From Exophiala sp. HKRS030 (taxonomy: Eukaryota; Ascomycota; Eurotiomycetes; Chaetothyriales; Herpotrichiellaceae), in NCBI GenBank assembly GCA_023897205.1, contig JAHWDD010000010.1, positions 2,232,001 through 2,296,000 on the forward strand: a stretch of DNA of 64,000 nucleotides, written 5' to 3'. This document shows, piece after piece, positions 57,656-64,000 of this stretch. The notes under the pieces are model-generated. The model saw only the letters and a program-made list of their open reading frames with translations. It was not told where the DNA came from and searched no databases. The translations under genes and the position numbers were made by a program. Each line of letters opens with the position of its first letter. Positions within the stretch are counted from its first letter, which is position 1.

Positions 57656-59491
57656 GGCGGACGATCTGGCGGAGTATCAAGGACGAAGGATGATGTTGTA
57701 AAAGAGAACGAGAGACTCAGAGAAGGTAACGGATTGGACAACTTCATTTTGAATATAATTTTTATGCTTAGTCGTTGTTGATGAGGACGCGCCTTTGTCG
57801 GCAATGTCGGGGCAAATGGTTTGTCGACGATGCTGGTCGGAGACTCGGAGTAAATACTCCAACTTCTAACCTCTTCATGGTTAGCATGAATGATCAAGCA
57901 TCGAGCTATCGTCTCGTGGTATCTGAAATTGAATATCATCTGTTGTTTGATCCAATCAATGTAAAGGCCTTTACACACGTGTTGACAATTGTTCAATATG
58001 ATGCCATTCAGGTGTCATCCGCTTATTCTCATCCATGTGTATTCCTTGAACACATGGGCAGTGGAAGGGCCCAGATTGCACAGCGGGCGAGTTGTAAGGA
58101 ATGATCAACCTGATCTATACTCGATGAAGGAGCTCGGTTAGGTGTCTAGAATGCGTGTAACGTGTCGCAGTATCTCATTGGTCTCAGAATTGCGGTCGGT
58201 ACAATCTGGTGATGTTGGCAGTTGTTGAATGGCAGGATCCGCGAACCTATCATGCCGACCAGGGAATAACATGATCAGGTGTACGAAAGGTCGGTCCTAG
58301 AATCGCAGAAGTAGCTCATGGACAGATTCTTTCAAGTAGATAATAGAGAGAAAGATTCTTGAGGCGCAGTCTACGATCCAGCAGGCTCTTTCCCCCACCT
58401 TCCGTTCTGAGACGAGTATCCATTGACAAGGAAGGTGCGTTTGTGATAGATTTTGACGACATCATCAGAAACGTCCAAGTTGTTCATCTGGACTCAATAT
58501 AGCGACCAAATCACTCCTCGTCATCAAGCGAATGAGATTGCTAACATGAGATGGAATGGAAAGTATCGTGACACGATGGATTTGAACCAGGTTGGAACCA
58601 TTCGCACCATCAATGCATTGCAATTCCGTCCAGCATCCTGACCATCACATAGGGTCTGGACAAATCAACGAATATCCATCTCATGCAAAACTTGGATGGC
58701 TATTTATCTTCATATCGATTGTGTTCAGAAAGAGTTCGAAATCACAATACCCTCCGCATTATGGATGTACCTGTCAGCAACACGAGCCGACTCAGCCTCA
58801 AGATCAGCACTGTATCGAAGATCTACGAGAAATGGGCAAACTTCACAAAGTCCATCGATCATTTCATGTGGCTGATGAATCTGGCCAAAACAAAACATCA
58901 ACCATTCCAGTTGTGGATTAGCAAGAAGCGGATGAACGGGATCAAGATCTTGTCCAAGACGCCGGCAACGTCATTAAGTCGAATCATCGCCACTCTGAAC
59001 ACATCCAGCCTCGACATCCACCGATCAAAATCTCCATTTGTTTAATGCTATGCCAATCATGCTCAATTCACACCCCTTGACTTCCAACTCAAGACCTTTC
59101 TGGGCACGACGCTTCCAAGAAAAACCAGGGCTTTCGAAACCTTGACTCTCTTTTCGATGGATCCATTTCTTCGGTTAGTCCAAGGGCCGCGCTTGCATCA
59201 ACTCCGCAAAGTCTTGATCTACTCCATATTATGTCTTGGTCTCTTATGAACGTACAAGATATGACGCAGTTGTTATGTTTCCTGGACAGCTTGGTTGTCC
59301 TGAAGTGACAGCCGTAGAGAAGATGCCCCTTTGCACCCCCTTCACATTGACGTCTGCGTCTCCACAGTATGGCATATAAAGTGTCATCTCCCCTACCATT
59401 CTGCTGCTTGAACTTGTCCAGAATACCTATTTCAAACCTATCACTGTGACCGTCACACCCAAACCAAATCCAGAGCCATATATCATCCATC
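57656..59491. other. Divergent upstream region, AIM6-like / GPI protein
   Basis: About 1.8 kb. No convincing ORF; the region next to 59492 contains the TATA element listed below. Confidence 0.5.
59375..59380 (+). promoter_or_regulatory. TATA box of the GPI-protein gene
   Basis: TATAAA, 112 bp upstream of the start codon and followed by a CT-rich stretch, typical of a strongly expressed fungal gene. Confidence 0.5.
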
Positions 59492-60040
59492 ATGCAACTC
59501 ACAAAGACCGTTCTCCTTTCTCTCCTCGCCGCAGTGCCGGCTTTGGCCCAGGGTACCACTTCGCTCGACAATGCGTCGGTTGTCTCCTCAATCGCCAGCG
59601 CCACTGCAAGCAGTGTGATTGCCAGCATCACTTCTTCCGTTGAAGGAGCTCAAAGCAGCCTACAAGAATCCGCCGGATCAGCTCAACAATCAATCGGTGA
59701 GAGTGCAGCATCAGCCACCGGTGCTCTTGCAAGCAGCATTTCCAGTCTCAGTTCTGCTGCCGCCACTGGAGCTAGCGGTGCTCAATCATCTCTCGACTCT
59801 TTGACCTCTGCTCAATCTTCCATCCTCTCCAGCATCACCAGCGAGGGCAATGCCGCCATCAGCAGCGTTACTTCCCAAGCAGGCTCAGTCGCATCGAGTC
59901 TCTCATCTGTTGTTGCATCTGCTGGTAACTCTGCTAGCTCTGCTGCCTCGGGCGCTACCGCCAACGTCGCCAACGCTCTACCAACTGGTCTGTCAGGTGT
60001 CGTTGGTGCTGGTCTTCTAGGCCTCGCTGCTTTCTTGTAA
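59492..60040 (+). CDS. Ser/Ala-rich GPI-anchored cell-wall-type protein
   Basis: 182 residues. MQLTKTVLLSLLAAVPALAQG is a clear signal peptide. The mature part is almost only Ser, Ala, Thr, Gly and Gln in a quasi-periodic pattern (SSLxS, SASxA), expected to be heavily O-mannosylated. The C-terminus LPTGLSGVVGAGLLGLAAFL is a GPI-attachment signal, with likely omega residue among the small residues just before it. No enzymatic domain. Similar short proteins are common in fungal walls and diverge too fast for naming. Intron-free and intact; preceded by a TATA box. Confidence 0.85.
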   Translation: MQLTKTVLLSLLAAVPALAQGTTSLDNASVVSSIASATASSVIASITSSVEGAQSSLQESAGSAQQSIGESAASATGALASSISSLSSAAATGASGAQSSLDSLTSAQSSILSSITSEGNAAISSVTSQAGSVASSLSSVVASAGNSASSAASGATANVANALPTGLSGVVGAGLLGLAAFL

Positions 60041-60707
60041 AGCTGCCAAGTCTATCTGTATCATTTAGAGGGTGTGGGTCGAGGCCATAACGGAATCCGG
60101 AGGAACAAAGGACTATGACATATTAATACATGCTCTTTGAGCCACAATGAAGCAAAATTCATCTCAATTCATTTTGGTTGTTTCGAAGCTGAGAATCCTT
60201 CTGCATAAAGAAACGTGTTTCCACGCAACCGGTCTCGTATTCAAGAGGCGAAGTACGCGTAACTTGTTCGCTCACATGTTGCTCTCATTGACATTTTGAT
60301 CTACTATTGGAGGATTGACACCGATCATATCTGACCACAATACTATTCAAGATAAAGCCAAGACGCTGACATAGTCACGCCCAAGTACGTTTTAGGTTGT
60401 GCGGGGACAGTCAGGATTCTCGCTTATTACAAACCTTTCAACTTTCCCGAATGTCGAAGGATAATAAACTATGTTGATTGGTTTTAGACGAACGGGTTCC
60501 TTGAAGGGTCGTATTTCATCGACCTTTGATTCAGCACATCATATATGATATGAAGACCTGTAGCTGTTGTGGTTGATCAATTTTGCTTTCATTTTTATAG
60601 TGCAAAGGCGGTCTTGAATTTAAATCTCTTTTATCTGAAAACCATCACTCGCATAGTTTACATTTGACATTGATATTCAAACGCTTGACTCGTCTACACC
60701 TAGCATA
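60041..60707. other. Gap between GPI protein and cupin gene
   Basis: About 0.67 kb; 3' UTR and promoter space, no gene seen. Confidence 0.5.
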
Positions 60708-61388
60708 ATGTCACTACCAACCACTCGAAGAATAGTAACGGGTATGTACATGGACTACCCTCTCAACCCTTTACTCATGCTCATCCACCCCGTGTCCAGG
60801 CCACAATGCTGAAGGACGCTCAATCATCGAAAGTGACCAAGTTCTCGTCCCAGCCAACCCTATCGACCCAGAGGGCAATCCGCCAACAGGCATCATCCCC
60901 GGGTTCACCAACATTTTTCGCACTGATGGCTATCCAGCAAAAGTGCAAGGTCCATGGTCCGAAGTTCATGGTAAAATGATCGGTTTGGTCGGTCCCGATG
61001 GCGTATATACTCGGATCGTGGACTTCCCAGCCACAGGTGATGCCGAGGACAAGGTCAACATCATGCATCGAACTCAGAGTGTGGATTTCGGTGTCGTTCT
61101 CAAGGGTACGATCCAGCTGGTATTGGAAGATGGTGTTGAGACTACGGTCAATGAAGGTGAGGTCGTGGTACAACGTGGGACTAATCATGTATGTGGATCA
61201 TCCAGTGGTGGACCTTTTGTCTTGTGTTCGTGCTAATCTGGCTGACGATGATTATTGAACAGGCATGGAAGAACATCAGTAAAGAGAATGCTCGAATGTT
61301 GTTTGTCCTGGTTCCTTCAGAACCGATCATCAACCAGGTTACAGGAGAGGAGTATGAGCTGACATCTACTAAGCACTTGGAGGAATGA
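60708..61388 (+). CDS. Small cupin-domain protein
   Basis: 182 residues, one cupin barrel. Exon 1 60708-60741 (MSLPTTRRIVTG), intron 60742-60799 (GTATGT/TCCAG), exon 2 60800-61188, intron 61189-61262 (GTATGT/ACAG), exon 3 to 61388; the exons total 549 nt. The cupin core shows HRTQSVDFGVVLKGTIQLVLEDGVETTVNEGEVVVQRGTNHAW cut here only in its ends: the His of MHRTQS and His of GTNHAW are in the places of cupin metal ligands. The role is unknown; relatives are annotated only as cupins, sometimes in secondary metabolism. No signal peptide, so probably cytosolic. Same strand as the downstream zinc-cluster regulator, 0.9 kb away. Confidence 0.85.
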
Positions 61389-62277
61389 TTTTGAAAGTCA
61401 ATGGACCTTGTTGACATTTCTATCCCACAAGATACAGTGCCATATGTTTCTATGATGACATTCCAAATCACAATATGTCCATTAGACCAGATCAAAAGCA
61501 GTGTCGAGTAACGTCGGTCTTTTTCCCTTGTCCTTTTGTGTTTGGCTGCTCATATCACTACTGTCTTGTGTGACTGTATTGACTTCTCCAGACCAAGCAA
61601 CAAGTTTAGAATCCACAACCTGAGCCGATTGTACTTGTCGCTGCTGACTGAAAAGGAAGAAGCAGTTCGGGTATACTGCGTTGAATTATGTTCCCTTCTT
61701 GTGTCTTTAGGCTGTTGAGGCTGAGATGAATCCGGCAATAATCTACTGTTGAGAATCGCAAAAAGCCCTTTGCAACCATGGCACTATTCCCGATCGCAAA
61801 TACGGAAACAGAAGAGGATGAGCGGTACAAAGTAATCCAAGGTTCATGAAACACCATCAACCAAAGTATTGACACGTGACCTCAGCACAATCCTGGCTTA
61901 GTCATTATCAATTGCCCGCATCTCCCACCAAACCCATGCAATCTTATCTTAATATTCCCTCATTTTGTCCTTGTCCCTTACCACGTCCCTCGCTCACTCC
62001 TTCGTACTCGTACATAACTTCTTCATTGCCCTTTTGTGTCTCCGCTTTCAAGCTTTCCGCCCGAAACCCGCGTACAAAAAACAACGCCATTACTTGTAAC
62101 CGATCCATACTCGCTTGTGCTACTCGTGATCACTGTACGAAGGTCCATTAACTCTCAACACCAACAACGAGGAAGACGTGGCACCCGCAAAGACGCCACG
62201 GAAGACAGATTCTGAGCCTTGCATCACGCAAGTCAAAACCGGGGGCTTCGTGCCTCTTGGTGGGTAGATAAGCTACC
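61389..62277. other. Upstream region of the zinc-cluster gene
   Basis: About 0.9 kb; pyrimidine-rich patches near 61970-62010, no supported ORF. Confidence 0.5.
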
Positions 62278-64000
62278 ATGCCCAAAGAGCGACAGACGTG
62301 GTAAGTTCAGGAAAGCAAACTCATATGCTTGGTAGACCTCATATGGGGCTTCTTATCAAATCTCTGACTCTTTTGCCCCGTTCGCTATGTTACCTATTTT
62401 CTAATCATGATTTTCGCCCCACTACAGCACAGAATGTTCCATGAGAAGACAGAAATGCGATCGCAATGTCCCATGTGGTCGATGTGTCAAACGAGGTGAT
62501 GGCGATAAATGTACCCGTGATTGGCCTGGTGGGTACGATCCTAAACTCCATCGCATTTATCCTCGAACATCAGGTGTCGGCGCCGATGAAGACGGCAATT
62601 CGCGTGGAAGTGGTGCGGTTGGCAGCGTAGGTAGAGCTGGAAGTGTGACGTCTCCGGTTGATACAGTAACGACGGATACAATTCATCCTGCATTGAGAAC
62701 ACCAGGATCGAATAATACTTCAGGTCCTAGCCCGCGAGTTCGGCAAGGTATTCAGAGTCCACAACAGAGACATCAACATCAACAGCTGCAGCAGCAACAC
62801 CAGCATCAACGACAACAACAATCGTCCAGTAATAATACTTACCAGCCCCCAATCTCAAACCTCAATGCCAACATCAACGCCAACTCCGGCACTTCCACCA
62901 ACAACACGAGCATTCCCACCACCAACAACAATAACAACAACATCCCCAACCCCAACACCGTCGACATATCAAGCGATATTGATTTCCTGACATGGGGCCG
63001 AACCAAGCTCTCCGACTACGACCTCAAAGCACTCGAACTACTCAAAGAACCACACCAAGCCGGAGGGGTGCCGAACCGACTATCACCGAAAGACGCCAAC
63101 GGACCCGACTGGGACCTGCAGAACTGCCTCGGCGGGACAGGGGCGGCTCAAATATCATTTCTACAACTGCTGATCCCGTCGCGCCGTCAAGTGCTGCAAT
63201 TGGTCGAATACCATCTGAACAACATCCTGTGGTACCACGCGTGTTTCCACGGGCCGACCTTCTACGACGAGCTCAAGGAAGTGTACAGTAAGAATGCTGG
63301 TGGTGCGAACAATGCGGCGGCAGGGTTGCAGATTCGAGACATGGATCTGCGATGGTCCGCGCTGTTGTTCGCCGTCATGTCGGCCAGCATGGGTTGTGCC
63401 AGCGACCAGACGGCCGCGAGTTGGGGGTTCAAGAAGACAGAGCGTGCGAAACTCACTCGTCAGTGGTACAAAGCCACACTGACGTGTCTGAATCTGTCGG
63501 ACTATATGTGGCGTCACCACATCTACTCGGTCGAGGCAATCACTGTACTGACTATGTCGGCGCACATCTTGGGCTTCAGTAATACTCAGAGCACGCTACT
63601 TGGTGCGGCGTTTAAGATTGCACAGGGTTTGGGATTGCAGCGCTTAGGGCCCGAAGACGATGTCAACAGCGTCACCGGCAATGCCATCTCGGCCACACCG
63701 GCGCAGCGCGACAAGGCCATTAAACGTGAGACTGGAAGAAGATTGTGGTCACAGATCTGTCTGCAGGATTGGTTCTCCATTCCGTTTTCAGAGATGTACT
63801 CGATACAAAGATCTCATTACACAAGCCTCAAACCCATGCACTGCGACGAACAGACTATGCAACCTCTCCCAGCAGATGTCCCTGGTATGACGAGTTTTCC
63901 GAATTTCCTTAATTCCATCGCCGAATTGATGCCTCAAATCCATGATGCTATCATCAGTTCCAACACCCTGTATACAAAGTACGAACAAGTTCTTGAGTAT
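62278..64000 (+). CDS. Zn2Cys6 fungal transcription factor, 3' partial
   Basis: DNA-binding regulator with an N-terminal binuclear zinc cluster. Exon 1 62278-62300 encodes MPKERQT plus part of the first Cys codon; a 127-nt intron (62301-62427, GTAAGT/TACAG) splits that codon. The cluster reads C-TE-C-SMRRQK-C, then C-GR-C and C with the usual spacing. A long Gln/Asn/His/Ser-rich linker follows (62600-62980), then a fungal-specific transcription factor domain starting around FLQLLIPSRRQVLQLVEYHLNN, with ALLFAVMSASMGCA and the GAAFKIAQGLGLQRLG helix typical of that domain. The frame stays open to the last base, so the gene runs out of the window (about 532 residues visible). Target genes unknown; codons become G/C-rich after the linker. 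Confidence 0.9.

Noticed and set aside
58577..58590. Possible minus-strand tRNA (B-box-like GGTTCAAATCC)
   Set aside because: The T stem would have two mismatches and no acceptor or D arm can be built around it.

Overview
This window is nuclear DNA of a filamentous ascomycete. The support is short GT-AG introns (47-127 nt) with CTAAC/CTGAC-type branch sites, long intergenic gaps, a Zn2Cys6 regulator, a cutinase, and several filamentous-fungal families. The style of the CTK1 kinase N-terminus and several fungal-specific proteins make me lean to Leotiomycetes (Helotiales-like), but that is a guess from memory. I see no transposon, no CRISPR array and no prophage.

Layout, left to right: CTK1 CDK (1-2548, + strand, 5' end cut by the window); DHA1-type MFS exporter (3264-5227, -); secreted GH16 glucanase (6361-7547, -); POT1/CDC13-type telomere OB-fold protein (8416-12351, +); long coiled-coil protein with a disturbed 5' end (about 13535-16691, +); RAD9/Crb2-type checkpoint mediator with Tudor and BRCT domains (16895-20955, -); short-chain dehydrogenase (21372-22408, -); a compact RNA-processing group of SEN2 (tRNA splicing), NOP10 (H/ACA snoRNP) and NOB1 (20S pre-rRNA cleavage) at 23060-27034; cutinase (27619-28480, -); a 3.9 kb gap; secreted amidase (32362-34484, +); an intron-containing tRNA-Leu(AAG) (34947-35050); GLC8/inhibitor-2 (36431-37400, -); a 3.6 kb gap rich in simple repeats; a large five-segment gene with a Sel1-like C-terminus (40997-45471, -); a 5.8 kb gap; a conserved Ser-rich fungal protein (51320-52483, +); a 2.7 kb gap; alpha-methylacyl-CoA racemase with a peroxisomal SKL tail (55189-56432, +); an AIM6-like phosphodiesterase (56623-57655, -); a Ser/Ala-rich GPI-type wall protein (59492-60040, +); a cupin protein (60708-61388, +); and the 5' part of a Zn2Cys6 transcription factor (62278 to the window end, +).

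The dominant structural signal is not a new pathway but a sequence-quality one. Six otherwise well-conserved genes carry eight reading-frame breaks. Every one is repaired by adding a single C/G inside an existing run of four or five C/G. The repaired proteins read naturally (for example the racemase regains a C-terminal SKL). This looks like systematic homopolymer undercalling, and anyone annotating the region automatically would split these genes in two.

Functionally the window mixes nuclear maintenance (CTK1, telomere protein, RAD9, GLC8), RNA maturation (SEN2, NOP10, NOB1, plus a tRNA whose intron is a SEN-type substrate) and secreted or environment-facing proteins (GH16, cutinase, amidase, AIM6-like, GPI protein, MFS exporter). 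The upstream regions of both the telomere protein and RAD9 contain MluI-box (MCB)-like elements, which suggests G1/S control.
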